Below, in pieces: positions 23,750 to 33,350 of a DNA stretch of 43,804 nucleotides. The notes under the pieces are model-generated. The model was not told where the DNA came from and searched no databases. It saw only the letters and a list, made by a program, of their open reading frames with translations. The position numbers and the translations under genes are program-made. How positions within the stretch are numbered: position 1 is the stretch's first letter; each line of letters starts with the position of its first letter. Source of the stretch: JBJELF01 sp051879015 (lineage in GTDB: Bacteria > Bacillota > Clostridia > Lachnospirales > Lachnospiraceae); assembly GCA_051879015.1 (NCBI GenBank), contig JBJELF010000108.1:1-43804 (forward strand). Direction: 5' to 3'.

Positions 23750-24349
23750 TTAAAATTTCTTAATCAGACTGCCGATTCTCTTGTACAGCAAAAATGTCAG
23801 CACAGACACCAAACAGCCCTTAATTAAATTGAATGGTACTACCAACATCACAGCAAAAGACAGTACATTGTCCACCGACTGGTGAACAGCCTTACCCAAC
23901 TCAATAATCGGCTCCATACTGCCAAACATATTGGCTGCATACCATGGCAGCAATAAGTAAGCATTTACAAAACAGCCTATCACAGCCATGGAAACCGTGC
24001 CGCTTATCATCGCAATCACAGCTCCTTTTTTGGTGCGGTTCACTTGATAGATAATACCGGCAGGCACTACCAGGGCACAGCCAATCAAAAAGTTTCCAAT
24101 CTCACCCACACCTGCGGTTGTTGTGCCGTTAATAAGAAAGTTGAGTAAAATTTTTAACAGCTCAATGATGACACCTGCAAGAGGACCCATCGTAAAGGTT
24201 CCGATGAGCACCGGTACCTCGCTGAAATCCATCTCATAAAAGGATGGTGCAATGAATGGGATAGGAAACTCAAACAGCATCAAGACCTCTGCAATCGCAG
24301 TAAACAATGCCATCAAGACCAAATTTTTGACAGTAAACAACTTCTTCAT
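23750..24349 (-). CDS. ribU: ECF-transporter riboflavin-binding subunit
   Basis: The 199-residue protein has about six membrane segments, an N-terminal cluster MALFTAIAEVLMLFEFPIPF and a loop with PSFYEMDFSEVPVLIGTFTMGP, the typical RibU pattern. It is the substrate-capture subunit of an energy-coupling-factor transporter; the EcfA/EcfT parts are not in the window, as usual for class II ECF systems. The FMN riboswitch directly upstream confirms riboflavin as substrate. A GGAG lies 11 bases before the ATG. It is a single gene; 23548-23749 after it holds only the fba leader and AT-rich sequence. Confidence 0.95.
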   Translation of the reverse strand: MKKLFTVKNLVLMALFTAIAEVLMLFEFPIPFIAPSFYEMDFSEVPVLIGTFTMGPLAGVIIELLKILLNFLINGTTTAGVGEIGNFLIGCALVVPAGIIYQVNRTKKGAVIAMISGTVSMAVIGCFVNAYLLLPWYAANMFGSMEPIIELGKAVHQSVDNVLSFAVMLVVPFNLIKGCLVSVLTFLLYKRIGSLIKKF

Positions 24350-24399
24350 AATTAGTTACGCTCCTTTCGCTTCGCTCAAGGAAAGTTCAGAGTTATAAC

Positions 24400-24440
24400 A
24401 AAAAAAAGCTCTATACCCATTTTCTTCCATAGGCATAGAG
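24400..24440 (-). terminator. Riboswitch-controlled terminator
   Basis: CTCTATgCC pairs with GGgTATAGAG and is followed by eight T on the minus strand, between the FMN aptamer and ribU. A second hairpin (GTGATAA/TTATCAC, 24447-24466) sits between aptamer and terminator. FMN binding would favour termination. Confidence 0.85.
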
Positions 24441-24470
24441 AGTGCCGTGATAACGCAGATTATCACTCAC

Positions 24471-24613
24471 ATTCTTCTTTCATCCAGACTTTGTCAATCG
24501 CGCGCTTGACCTTCACTGTTGGTCTCGGAATTGCACCGAATCGGCCGCTCAAAGCTGAGCAGTTCGCGGACTATACCGCCAGTAGGGAATCACACCCTGC
24601 CCCGAAGATTTCC
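24471..24613 (-). promoter_or_regulatory. FMN riboswitch (RFN element)
   Basis: On the minus strand the element reads ATCTTCGGGGCAGGGTG, then ATTCCCTACTGGCGGT, AGTCCGCG, GGTGCAATTCCGAGACC, CAACAGT and AAAGTCTGGATG, all hallmark segments of the RFN aptamer in the right order. It controls ribU by the downstream terminator. Confidence 0.97.
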
Positions 24614-24634
24614 TTTTCTTATTTTACGCTTTCT

Positions 24635-24663
24635 AGTATAGCAACACAGTTCCTATTCGTCAA
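24635..24663 (-). promoter_or_regulatory. Promoter of the ribU transcript
   Basis: TTGACG (24658-24663) and TATACT (24635-24640) are 17 bases apart, with the riboswitch beginning about 20 bases past the -10. Confidence 0.85.
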
Positions 24664-24767
24664 TAATTAATTTGAGATTGTTTTTTTTAATAAATAATGG
24701 TAGACTGATAGCAAACCAAGATGCCTGCTTCGCAGACATCACCAGACATAAAAAAAAGGAGATTTCT

Positions 24768-25490
24768 ATGAGAGATTATTATGACTGCGATGAACCCGAA
24801 CAGAAAAAAACTTCCCAGACACCTCCCCAAAAAACTTCTGAGTTTGAGGAGGAGCCTACTTACTATCATCGCTATATGAATTCCAATTACGAAGACAATC
24901 AAACTCATCCAAACAATCCGGATGACACTCCCTTTATCGATGAAACCAAAACCGATACGCAGGGACAATCCTACCAGGACCAATCTTGGAATACAGTGCC
25001 TCAGGGACAGCCCAGAAATCGTCGTTTTGCCGATGAAGAAAGTCAGCCCAGAAATCGTCGTTTCGCCGACGAAGAGCGGCCATATTCCACGCCGCCAAAT
25101 ACTTTGGCAAAAACGGCTTTCTTTTTGAGTCTAACGACCATTGTCATCTGCTGCTGCACGTTCTCATCCAACATGACTATTTTTATGGTTCTTTTGGAGG
25201 TAGTTTCCATCACAATGGCCCTTCTGTCCCGTCAAGGAGGCCCCATGCACAAATATGCCATCGCTGCTATCGTCATTTCCAGCATTATGCTTGCCCTGAC
25301 TGCGGCATTGTTTGCAGCAGAAATTTATATTAAACTGCACCCGGATGTCCTGTTGGAATTTTTCCGTGAATATGTAAAAATGCTAAAACAATCGGGATTT
25401 TCTTCCCAGGAGCTCGAGTACTTCCGTCAATTGTTCCGCCAAATGGGCATTGACCCATCTGATGTGGGGTTATTCTTACACATTCGATAA
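24768..25490 (+). CDS. Two-pass membrane protein with long charged N-terminus
   Basis: The 240-residue protein has a polar, Gln/Asp/Asn-rich cytoplasmic N-terminus (about 1-105) that includes a tandem repeat QPRNRRFADEE. Two membrane segments follow (about 110-145 and 155-185), in the style of DUF4190 proteins (LAKTAFFLSL...), and then a soluble C-terminal helix pair. The ATG at 24768 is chosen for AAAGGAG upstream. It is convergent with the DUF2752 gene. I do not know a function. A possible promoter is TTGTTT-17-TAGACT upstream on the plus strand. Confidence 0.75.
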   Translation: MRDYYDCDEPEQKKTSQTPPQKTSEFEEEPTYYHRYMNSNYEDNQTHPNNPDDTPFIDETKTDTQGQSYQDQSWNTVPQGQPRNRRFADEESQPRNRRFADEERPYSTPPNTLAKTAFFLSLTTIVICCCTFSSNMTIFMVLLEVVSITMALLSRQGGPMHKYAIAAIVISSIMLALTAALFAAEIYIKLHPDVLLEFFREYVKMLKQSGFSSQELEYFRQLFRQMGIDPSDVGLFLHIR

Positions 25491-25522
25491 TGGATGATTG
25501 TGATGACTTTTTAATCTCGATA

Positions 25523-25966
25523 TCATGACATTGCAATCCCCAAGACAAAATAGCAATAATTTTTTATCAGCATATTGACTGCCAGGATACCAAAGCCCAC
25601 ATAAAAAAAGGCAGAACGGCAATGCAGACCATGAATCCGATTTTTTGTCAAATGCTTCAAGGTATGAGACAAAAGAAAGGCTGCAATGCCTGCCGCCATG
25701 TAAAGGACAAAAGGATTATAATACAGACTCTGAAGAATTTCTCCCTTTAACAGGGCAGCAACCGCTCGAGTACCACCGCATCCTGGACAATACCCTCCCG
25801 TAACGGTATGAATCAGACATGGCATATTGCCATTTACCCCATACATGGGATCAAAATCGCAGAAAAGGACTGGTATCAGATAAATGACTCCCAGTCCCAC
25901 AAGACACAAGAGCAGACGATAGAGGATTTCATCTTCGTCTACTCTTTTTTTCTGCCCCGAAGACAT
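25523..25966 (-). CDS. DUF2752 membrane protein
   Basis: The 147-residue protein has three membrane segments and the DUF2752 signature CLIHTVTGGYCPGCGGTRAV. Its start codon overlaps the stop of lysC by one base (TGATG), so it is translationally coupled at the end of the pheB-hom-lysC operon. The function of DUF2752 is not established. The CPGCGGTR motif resembles a metal or redox site, which is inference. Confidence 0.85.
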   Translation of the reverse strand: MSSGQKKRVDEDEILYRLLLCLVGLGVIYLIPVLFCDFDPMYGVNGNMPCLIHTVTGGYCPGCGGTRAVAALLKGEILQSLYYNPFVLYMAAGIAAFLLSHTLKHLTKNRIHGLHCRSAFFYVGFGILAVNMLIKNYCYFVLGIAMS

Positions 25967-27177
25967 CAGTCTCCCAGAGCAAATTTATCATGAATTGCTC
26001 TCATGGCAAGCTCCGTATCCCTCTCGTCTACCAGCACGGTGATACGAATCTCCGAAGTTGCAATCATCTTAATGTTGATGTTGGCTCCATACAGCGCCTC
26101 AAACATCTTGGATGCCACACCAGGATTGGTAGTCATACCAGCACCTATGATAGACACCTTGGCAACACCCTCCTCATGCTCAATGGCCCTTGCCGTGATG
26201 GATGCCTGATTCTCATGCAGCACCAAAATTGCCTGAGCCAAATCTGTCTCTGCCACCGTGAAAGAAATATCCTTTGTGCCCGCACGGCCAACAGACTGGA
26301 TAATGATATCCACATTGATATTTTCTCTGGATAGAGTATGGAACAGGCGAAAAGCAATACCTGGCTCATCCTTTACTCCCAACACCGAGATACGTGATAC
26401 ATTTTTATCAGCGGCCACTCCGCTTACCAACATTCGCTCCATTGTACTTGTTTCCTCCTTTACAACGGTTCCCTCTGCATAATTTAAGCTGGAACGCACC
26501 ACCAGCTGCACGCCATAGCGCTTTGCCATCTCCACGGAACGATTGTGCAGCACCTTTGCTCCCAAAGAGGCAAAGTTCAGCATCTCGTCATACGTTACTT
26601 CCTTCATCTTTTTCGCATTTGGCACCACTCTTGGGTCTGCAGTATAAACTCCCTCCACATCCGTGTAAATCTCGCAGGCGTCTGCATGAAGAGCTGCCGC
26701 CAATGCTACTGCAGTGGTGTCAGAGCCGCCTCGTCCTAAGGTAGTGTAATCCTCATACTTGTCAATTCCCTGAAAACCAGTGACAATGACAATTTTTTTT
26801 GCCTCCAGCTCTCGTTTAATGCGCTCTGTATCAATATTTTTTAACTTTGCATTTCCATTGACAGAATTGGTATGCATTGACACCTGCCATGCACTCAGAG
26901 AAATAGCAGGATAACCCAAAGACTGAATTGCCATCGCCATCAGTGCCACCGATACCTGTTCTCCCGTTGTCAACAGCATATCCATTTCTCTTTTCGAGGC
27001 CTTTGGATTGATATCCTGAGCCTTCGCAATCAATCCATCTGTAGTCTTTCCCATTGCGGAGAGGACAACCACGATATCATTTCCCTGTTTGTAATCCTCC
27101 AGACAGCGTTTTGCCACATTGAAAATGCGCTCCTTGTCTGCCACCGAACTTCCACCAAATTTCTTAACTATTAACAT
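25966..27177 (-). CDS. lysC: Aspartate kinase
   Basis: The 403-residue monofunctional aspartokinase phosphorylates aspartate, the first step to lysine, threonine and methionine. It shows the N-terminal VKKFGGSSVAD, LLTTGEQVS, the GRGGSDTTAVALA catalytic loop and two C-terminal ACT domains (VSRISVLGVKDEPG and VAKVSIIGAGM), the sites of feedback control by end products. AGGAG precedes the ATG. It lies 11 bases after hom, in one operon with pheB. Confidence 0.97.
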   Translation of the reverse strand: MLIVKKFGGSSVADKERIFNVAKRCLEDYKQGNDIVVVLSAMGKTTDGLIAKAQDINPKASKREMDMLLTTGEQVSVALMAMAIQSLGYPAISLSAWQVSMHTNSVNGNAKLKNIDTERIKRELEAKKIVIVTGFQGIDKYEDYTTLGRGGSDTTAVALAAALHADACEIYTDVEGVYTADPRVVPNAKKMKEVTYDEMLNFASLGAKVLHNRSVEMAKRYGVQLVVRSSLNYAEGTVVKEETSTMERMLVSGVAADKNVSRISVLGVKDEPGIAFRLFHTLSRENINVDIIIQSVGRAGTKDISFTVAETDLAQAILVLHENQASITARAIEHEEGVAKVSIIGAGMTTNPGVASKMFEALYGANINIKMIATSEIRITVLVDERDTELAMRAIHDKFALGD

Positions 27178-27188
27178 GTTCCTCTCCT

Positions 27189-28403
27189 TTATGCAAGACG
27201 AATTCTGCTAATCAAACCATCAATTTGATTTATTTTATGCTCAAATTTTTCCTCTGTCATGATATCCGTCAAAACAGCAAACTCATTCTCAGCCACTGTC
27301 GCCGCTATATCTGTAACTGTGCCGAACACTTCCTTGATTTCCTCCGCTCTGTCCTGCGCATTTCCCTGCAGACGCACCATAAAGCGATGCTCCAGTCTGC
27401 GATAATCAGCTACCTGCAGTGCCTCCGCCTTCCAAGGCTTCATGACTGTCTTATTTAAATTCTTTGCCTCATCAACAATATCGGCCACCACCGCTGTGGC
27501 TGTCGGCAGCTTTCCTGCTCCTGCACCGTAAAACATCAGTTCTCCAGTAAAATCGCCGCGCACCAACACACCATTCATCACATCATTCACTGCATAGAGT
27601 GGATGAGAGGGAGCCACCAACATCGGGCAAACCATCACATAGACCTCATTGCCCACCTTACGACAGGTGCCAAACAGCTTAACTGCCAAGCCAAAGCTCT
27701 CTGCATACTGCATATCCACTGCAGTAATCTTTGTAATGCCCTCAGTATACACATTTTCTTCATTAACCTGATAACCATATGCCATGGATGCCAAAATAGC
27801 AATCTTTCTGCAGGCATCCTTTCCCTCTACATCAGCGGCTGGATTGCGCTCCGCATAGCCCAAGGCCTGAGCCTGTTTTAACACATCCTCAAATTCCAAC
27901 CCTTCTTTTGCCATCTTGGTTAAAATAAAATTAGTGGTACCATTTAAAATACCTGTAATTTCCATTACATCATCGCCAGAAATGCATTCGTTTAGAGGAC
28001 GAATAATCGGAATTGCTCCGCCCACGCTGGCCTCAAATAAGAAATTAATCTGTTTCTCCTGTGCAATCTGCAAAAGCTCTGCTCCATACTTTGCCACTAA
28101 CTCCTTGTTGGAGGTGGCTACGCTCTTTCCAGCCAGCAGAGCTGCCTTAACGAAATTGTAAGCAGGCTTTGTACCTCCCATGGTCTCCACCACCAAGGAC
28201 ACCTCTGGATCATTCAGAATAATATTTACATCATGAATCACTTTATCTTCCAGCGGATCCCCTGGAAAATCTCTCAAGTCCAAAATATATTTGATGTCAA
28301 TCTCTTGACCTGCCTTCGCTGTAACTACCTGTTTCTTCTGCAGCAGTACCTGAGCGACTCCTGCTCCAATTGTGCCATAACCTAAAATTGCTAACTGTAA
28401 CAT
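27189..28403 (-). CDS. hom: Homoserine dehydrogenase
   Basis: The 404-residue enzyme reduces aspartate semialdehyde to homoserine. It has the Rossmann start LAILGYGTIGAGVAQVL, the substrate region VVETMGGTKPAYNFVKAALLAG, the NGTTNFILTKM signature and a C-terminal ACT domain (HRFMVRLQGNAQDRAEEIKEVFG), so it is probably inhibited by threonine. It lies 31 bases downstream of pheB and upstream of lysC. The ATG is preceded by a GGAGG-like site. Confidence 0.96.
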   Translation of the reverse strand: MLQLAILGYGTIGAGVAQVLLQKKQVVTAKAGQEIDIKYILDLRDFPGDPLEDKVIHDVNIILNDPEVSLVVETMGGTKPAYNFVKAALLAGKSVATSNKELVAKYGAELLQIAQEKQINFLFEASVGGAIPIIRPLNECISGDDVMEITGILNGTTNFILTKMAKEGLEFEDVLKQAQALGYAERNPAADVEGKDACRKIAILASMAYGYQVNEENVYTEGITKITAVDMQYAESFGLAVKLFGTCRKVGNEVYVMVCPMLVAPSHPLYAVNDVMNGVLVRGDFTGELMFYGAGAGKLPTATAVVADIVDEAKNLNKTVMKPWKAEALQVADYRRLEHRFMVRLQGNAQDRAEEIKEVFGTVTDIAATVAENEFAVLTDIMTEEKFEHKINQIDGLISRIRLA

Positions 28404-28434
28404 GTTTCCTCCGTTCCGTCAATACATGACATCG

Positions 28435-28875
28435 TTATTCTCGTCCCAATAATTTCAAATAATGCACACCATCAATTTTTTCAATCTCATTCAACATCTC
28501 AGAACAATCCTCCGTCTTCGGATTTAAATCCACACTCAATGTCAGTGATGCGATTCCATTAATTGGTATTGTCTGGTGTATCGTCAAAATACTTGCCTGA
28601 TGGGCAGCAATACATTGCAAAATCAGGGACAAAATGCCTGGAATATCATCCATCTGCATGACAAATGTAATCGTTTTTCCTTTTACATTTTCATGGAAAG
28701 GGAAAATATCATCTTTGTATTTATAAAAAGAACTTCGGCTGATTCCCACCATATCCGTTGCCTCGTTGATAGCACTGGCCTTACCTGATTCCAGGTATCG
28801 TTTTGCCTCCACCACCTTCAACAGTACTTCCGGAAGTGCTTTTTTCGTTACAACATAATATTTCGTTTCTGCCAT
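28435..28875 (-). CDS. pheB: ACT-domain regulatory protein (UPF0735, PheB-like)
   Basis: The 146-residue protein has an N-terminal helix-turn-helix-like part (SAINEATDMVGISRSSFYKYKDD) and a C-terminal ACT domain (ITFVMQMDDIPGILSLILQ). Members of UPF0735 occur before hom in many Firmicutes and are thought to sense amino acids. It is the first gene of the pheB-hom-lysC operon. AGGAG lies upstream of the ATG. Confidence 0.9.
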   Translation of the reverse strand: MAETKYYVVTKKALPEVLLKVVEAKRYLESGKASAINEATDMVGISRSSFYKYKDDIFPFHENVKGKTITFVMQMDDIPGILSLILQCIAAHQASILTIHQTIPINGIASLTLSVDLNPKTEDCSEMLNEIEKIDGVHYLKLLGRE

Positions 28876-29095
28876 ACCCGTCTCCTACTATCCTACTATT
28901 CAGTCAAATATCTCGTGTATGCATTTAAACTGACATGCCCCGCAGTCGAAGCATCAGCATATCCAAAAGTCGATGCTTCTGCATGTAAGCACGCTTATTA
29001 TATTCCATTGACGACACATTTATGTGCTTTGTATGCATACATTTGTCTTTCCAACGAAGATATTAACATATTTATTTCAATTATGCAACGTCTTT
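28876..29095 (-). promoter_or_regulatory. Leader and promoter region of pheB-hom-lysC
   Basis: A TATAAT occurs on the minus strand at 28997-29002 with a weak -35. Between it and pheB an inverted repeat, GAAGCATC with GATGCTTC, spans about 28948-28979. Two TATGCAT-containing words occur (about 28918 and 29033). No gene or known riboswitch is recognised in this 220-base stretch. Confidence 0.4.
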
Positions 29096-29096
29096 T

Positions 29097-29140
29097 TAAA
29101 AAAAGCTATGTTAAACCATAAAATGGTTCAACACAGCTTT
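29097..29140 (-). terminator. Terminator of prfB
   Basis: AAGCTgTGTTgAACCAT pairs with ATGGTTtAACAtAGCTT over a three-base loop, followed on the minus strand by seven T. Confidence 0.9.
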
Positions 29141-29183
29141 TCTTTGCCCGCATCCTCATAGACACTGCCATGAAAGGAAATGA

Positions 29184-30321
29184 TTACTCCAGCTCTCCAT
29201 TGTCCACTGCCACGCCGCCGTCCTGACGCCATTTCAGATATGCACTGATAAACATATCGATATCTCCGTCCAACACTGCACCTGTATTTCCGCTGGATAC
29301 ACCTGTGCGATGGTCCTTGACCATCGTATAAGGCTGCATAACATAAGAACGAATCTGGCTTCCCCATGCGATATCCTTGGTCTCACCTCGAATACCCGAG
29401 ATTTTATCTTCATTTTCCTGTTTTTTCAGCATATACAGTTTAGCCTTTAACATCTGCATTGCCTTATCCTTATTTTGGAACTGAGAACGCTCATTTTGAC
29501 ACTGTACCACAATACCTGTTGGAATATGGGTAATACGCACTGCGGATGAGGTCTTGTTGATATGCTGACCACCTGCACCGCTGGAACGATAGGTATCAAT
29601 TCGCAAATCTTCTGTGTTGATTTCCACATCCAAATCTTCCTCGATTTCCGGCATAACATCACAGGACACAAAGGAAGTCTGGCGCTTTCCTGCGGCATTG
29701 AACGGAGAAATGCGCACCAGACGATGCACACCCTTTTCTGATTTTAGATAGCCATAAGCATTTTCACCATCAATCTGAATCGTAACTGACTTAATGCCTG
29801 CTTCATCACCATCCAGATAATCCAGTACCTCTACCTTGAAGCCCTTTTTCTCCGCCCAACGACAGTACATACGGTACAGCATACTTGCCCAGTCACAGGA
29901 CTCGGTGCCACCCGCACCCGCATTCAGCCGCAAAATCGCATTATTTTGGTCATACTCTTCCGAGAGCAAAATGCTAATGCGCATCTCCTCCAGTTTGCTG
30001 ATAAAGTCATTCAGCATTGCTTCCACTTCTGGAATGGTGTCCGGATCCTCTTCCTCATTGCCCATCTCAATCAGCAAACCAATTTCTTCGAACTGTGTCT
30101 CTAGATGCTCATATCCCTTCACACAATCCTGCAAACTTCTCAGTTCCTTCATCACTTTCTGGGAATGCTCTGGATCATCCCAAAAAGATGGTTCTTCCAT
30201 GTAACGCTCCAACTCAACTATTTTTTCTTTCTTTGCAGCTAAGTTAAAGTGAATCCCTCAATTCGTACAATGGTTTTTCGTTGGCAGATAATTCGTATTT
30301 GAACTGATCTAATTCTACCAT
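29184..30321 (-). CDS. prfB: Peptide chain release factor 2 (programmed +1 frameshift)
   Basis: RF2 ends translation at UGA and UAA. The gene is read in two frames. Codons 1-25 run from ATG at 30321 (MVELDQFKYELSANEKPLY and on) to CTT at 30247-30249, and an in-frame TAA follows. A +1 shift then continues at AAC (30245) and gives a 378-residue protein. The second part has the RF2 landmarks GSGGQHINKTSSAVRITH (as RSSGAGGQHINKT, with the catalytic GGQ) and MEEPSFWDDPE. In the class I anticodon loop RF2 normally has SPF; here NISPFNAAGKRQ gives SPF, as expected. The ribosome-binding site AAGG lies seven bases before the ATG. Confidence 0.96.
30243..30260 (-). promoter_or_regulatory. Programmed +1 frameshift site of prfB with UAA
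   Basis: On the minus strand the sequence reads TTG AGG GAT TCA CTT TAA C. The shift codon CTT and the internal Shine-Dalgarno-like GAGGGA hold the same relative positions as in E. coli prfB (AGG GGG TAT CTT TGA C). The stop is TAA rather than the usual TGA. Confidence 0.92.
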
Positions 30322-30411
30322 AACCACACCTTCTTTCTTGCGCAATTGCGCCTTATTTTGCCGCACAAGCGGCTTTTATATAGTCATGTCTTTTTCAGAC
30401 AGAAAACTATC
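30322..30411 (-). other. secA-prfB spacer with two palindromes
   Basis: The 90-base spacer holds GCCGCTTGTGCGGC (30360-30373) and GCGCAATTGCGC (30340-30351). Neither is followed by a good T run, so they look more like weak terminators, RNA processing sites or translation-control hairpins than like strong terminators. prfB and secA are probably co-transcribed. Confidence 0.4.
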
Positions 30412-33072
30412 TTAGTTTAAACGGCCACAGCACTGCTTATACTTCTTTCCAGAACCACATGGGCATGGATCATTTGGATAAATTTTTGTTGCAGCACGCT
30501 TTTTGGGAGCCTTGACAGTGGTATCATCCTTGTTTGTGCCCGTGACCTGAGCAACCTGCTCACGCTCTGCCTTTTCTTCCACTCTGGCATGATACATCAG
30601 ACGAAGCGTATCTTCCTGAATGGCTGCAGTCATGGCATCAAACATATCAAAACCAGCCATCTTATACTCTACCAGCGGATCCTTCTGTCCCATGGACTGC
30701 AGACCAATACCCTGACGGAGCTGCTCCATATCATCGATATGACTCATCCACTTGTTGTCAATTACCTTCAAAAGGAACACTCGCTCCAACTCACGCATCA
30801 TCTCCGCATCTGGGAACATGGTCTCTTTCTCTGCATAGAGCTCAAAAGCCTTTTCCTTGAGCACATGCTTCAACTCAGATTTTTTCATCTTTTCTACCGC
30901 TTCTGGAGTCAAAAGATCCTCTGACAGCGGAATAATTGGAAGCAGTGTGTGCTTGAGAGCGTTTAAGTCCCATTCCTTTGAGGAAGAATCATCTGCGATA
31001 TGCATATCCACACATCCTTCGATAAAACGCGTAGTCATCTGCATAATCACATTTCTCATATCCTCGCCATCCAATACACGGCGGCGCTCCTCATAGATAA
31101 CTTCTCTCTGCTCATTCATGACCTCGTCATATTTTAACAGATTTTCACGAATATTGTAATTGTTCGCCTCAATCTTCATCTGAGCCTTCTCGATGGCACC
31201 AGTCAGCATCTTGTGCTGAAGCTCCTCGCCCTCCGGTACCTTCAAAGCCTCAAATATACTCATCAGCTTCTCAGAACCAAATAAACGCATCAAATCATCT
31301 TCGAGAGCAATATAAAACTTGGACTCACCAGGATCTCCCTGACGGCCTGCACGACCACGCAGCTGATTGTCGATACGTCTGGATTCGTGACGCTCCGTAC
31401 CAATAATCTTCAGACCACCTGCTGCCTTGGCCTCTGCATCCAGCTTAATATCCGTACCACGACCTGCCATGTTAGTCGCAATCGTAACAGCACCGTGCTG
31501 ACCTGCCAAGGCAACAATTTCAGCTTCCTGCTCATGGAATTTTGCATTCAAGACATTATGCTTGATGCCTTCCTTGCGCAGCATACCGCTGAGCATCTCA
31601 GAGGTATCAATATTGATCGTACCAACCAAAACCGGCTGTCCCTTCGCATGTGCTTCCTTGACAGCCTCGACAACTGCCTTAAATTTTTCCTTCTTGCTCT
31701 TGTAGATAGCGTCCTGATGATCAATTCGCTGCACAGGACGGTTGGTCGGAATCTCAATCACGTCCATGCCATAAATATTACGAAATTCTCGTTCTTCTGT
31801 CAAGGCAGTACCAGTCATACCTGCCTTTTTTTCAAATTTATTGAAAAAGTTCTGGAAAGTAATGGTAGCCAAAGTACGGCTCTCCTTGCGAACCTTCACA
31901 TGCTCCTTTGCCTCAATGGCCTGATGCAAACCATCCGAATAGCGGCGGCCTGGCATAATACGGCCGGTAAACTCATCGACAATCAACACTTCTCCGTCTT
32001 TTACCACATAATCCTGATCCAGATGCATCATATAGTTGGCACGCAAAGCCAGGATGACATTGTGCTGAATTTCCAGATTTTCTGCATCAGACAGGTTTTC
32101 AATATGGAAATATTCCTCCACCTTCTTGGTACCCTGCTCGGTCAGGTTAACCGTCTTATCTTTCTCATTGACGATAAAATCGCCATCCTCCACCACTTCA
32201 TCTCCCATAATGGCGTTCATCTTGCTGAACTCATTATTATGGTCAATAGGCTCCAAATATTCTTCGTCCTTACCGTCAGCTCCCTTGCGGTAACGCTTAT
32301 AGTACTCCTGACCTCGCTCCAGACGTTTTGCCAGCAAATCGCACACCTCATAAAGCTTTGTGGATTTATTGCCCTGTCCAGAAATAATCAGTGGTGTACG
32401 CGCCTCATCAATTAAAATCGAGTCAATCTCATCGATGATAGCATAATGCAAATCACGCAAAACCAACTGTTCCTTATAGACAACCATGTTATCACGCAGA
32501 TAATCAAAGCCCAGCTCATTGTTCGTTACATAAGTAATATCACAGGCGTACGCAGCACGACGCTCATCATTATTCATACCATTTAAAACTACGCCCACCG
32601 TCAAGCCTAAAAAGCGATGAACCTGTCCCATCCACTCTGCGTCACGCTTCGCCAAGTAATCATTGACCGTTACGATATGAACACCCTTACCAGCCAATGC
32701 ATTCAGATAAGCTGGCAAAGTAGACACCAGGGTCTTACCTTCACCAGTACGCATCTCAGCGATACGTCCCTGATGCAAAATCACACCACCAATTAACTGC
32801 ACACGATAATGCTCCATTGTGGAGCCATCTTCTGGATTATAAAATACACGGCGAGCAGCCTCTCTCACAGTCGCAAAGGCCTCTGGCAGCAGACTGTCTA
32901 AAGACTCACCCTTTTGATATCGATCCTTATATTCCTCTGTCTTTCCTCTCAGCTCCTCATCGGACAATGCCATCATGCTGTCTCTCAAGCCTTCTATCTT
33001 GTCAATCAACGGAGCAATTATTTTGAGTTCTCGCTCACTATGGGTTCCAAATACCTTCTCAATTAAATTCAT
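30412..33072 (-). CDS. secA: Preprotein translocase ATPase SecA
   Basis: The 886-residue motor drives proteins through SecYEG. It shows QLIGGVILHQGRIAEMRTGEGKT (Walker A), DYLAKRDAEWM, IIDEIDSILIDEARTPLIISG (DEAD-type), ATNMAGRGTDIKL, DNQLRGRAGRQGDPG and the C-terminal zinc-binding CPCGSGKKYKQCCGR. The ATG at 33072 has GGAGG five bases upstream; an ATT four codons earlier does not suit. It stands directly before prfB, an order common in Firmicutes. Confidence 0.98.
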   Translation of the reverse strand: MNLIEKVFGTHSERELKIIAPLIDKIEGLRDSMMALSDEELRGKTEEYKDRYQKGESLDSLLPEAFATVREAARRVFYNPEDGSTMEHYRVQLIGGVILHQGRIAEMRTGEGKTLVSTLPAYLNALAGKGVHIVTVNDYLAKRDAEWMGQVHRFLGLTVGVVLNGMNNDERRAAYACDITYVTNNELGFDYLRDNMVVYKEQLVLRDLHYAIIDEIDSILIDEARTPLIISGQGNKSTKLYEVCDLLAKRLERGQEYYKRYRKGADGKDEEYLEPIDHNNEFSKMNAIMGDEVVEDGDFIVNEKDKTVNLTEQGTKKVEEYFHIENLSDAENLEIQHNVILALRANYMMHLDQDYVVKDGEVLIVDEFTGRIMPGRRYSDGLHQAIEAKEHVKVRKESRTLATITFQNFFNKFEKKAGMTGTALTEEREFRNIYGMDVIEIPTNRPVQRIDHQDAIYKSKKEKFKAVVEAVKEAHAKGQPVLVGTINIDTSEMLSGMLRKEGIKHNVLNAKFHEQEAEIVALAGQHGAVTIATNMAGRGTDIKLDAEAKAAGGLKIIGTERHESRRIDNQLRGRAGRQGDPGESKFYIALEDDLMRLFGSEKLMSIFEALKVPEGEELQHKMLTGAIEKAQMKIEANNYNIRENLLKYDEVMNEQREVIYEERRRVLDGEDMRNVIMQMTTRFIEGCVDMHIADDSSSKEWDLNALKHTLLPIIPLSEDLLTPEAVEKMKKSELKHVLKEKAFELYAEKETMFPDAEMMRELERVFLLKVIDNKWMSHIDDMEQLRQGIGLQSMGQKDPLVEYKMAGFDMFDAMTAAIQEDTLRLMYHARVEEKAEREQVAQVTGTNKDDTTVKAPKKRAATKIYPNDPCPCGSGKKYKQCCGRLN

Positions 33073-33149
33073 CTTTACCTCCAATAGGAATTCTCCCAGT
33101 ACCCACCCAGCACTATCTTAAGATACACAGTAGGCACACCATGTTAGCT

Positions 33150-33178
33150 ATTGTAGCACTATTTTTTTTATTATTCAA
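33150..33178 (-). promoter_or_regulatory. Promoter of secA-prfB
   Basis: TTGAAT (33173-33178) and TACAAT (33150-33155) are 17 bases apart on the minus strand, about 80 bases before secA. The stretch 33179-33350 is AT-rich with no gene seen. Confidence 0.75.
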
Positions 33179-33350
33179 CGTATTTTTTCCGCATATTAGT
33201 ATATTCTTGAATTATTAACAAACTATGAACATCTTTTAAATATTCGTTCCAATTTATTCTCTAAAACTTTCTGGCATTTTTTCTATTTTCTGACAATTTT
33301 TGTGTTTTAACCCTTTTTTTTAATTATTTTGGATTTTCAGAAAATAATTG

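Noticed and set aside
31387..32415. 342-codon open frame on the plus strand opposite secA
   Set aside because: It is antisense to a complete, well-conserved secA and shows no family features or ribosome-binding site; low stop density comes from the codon use of secA.
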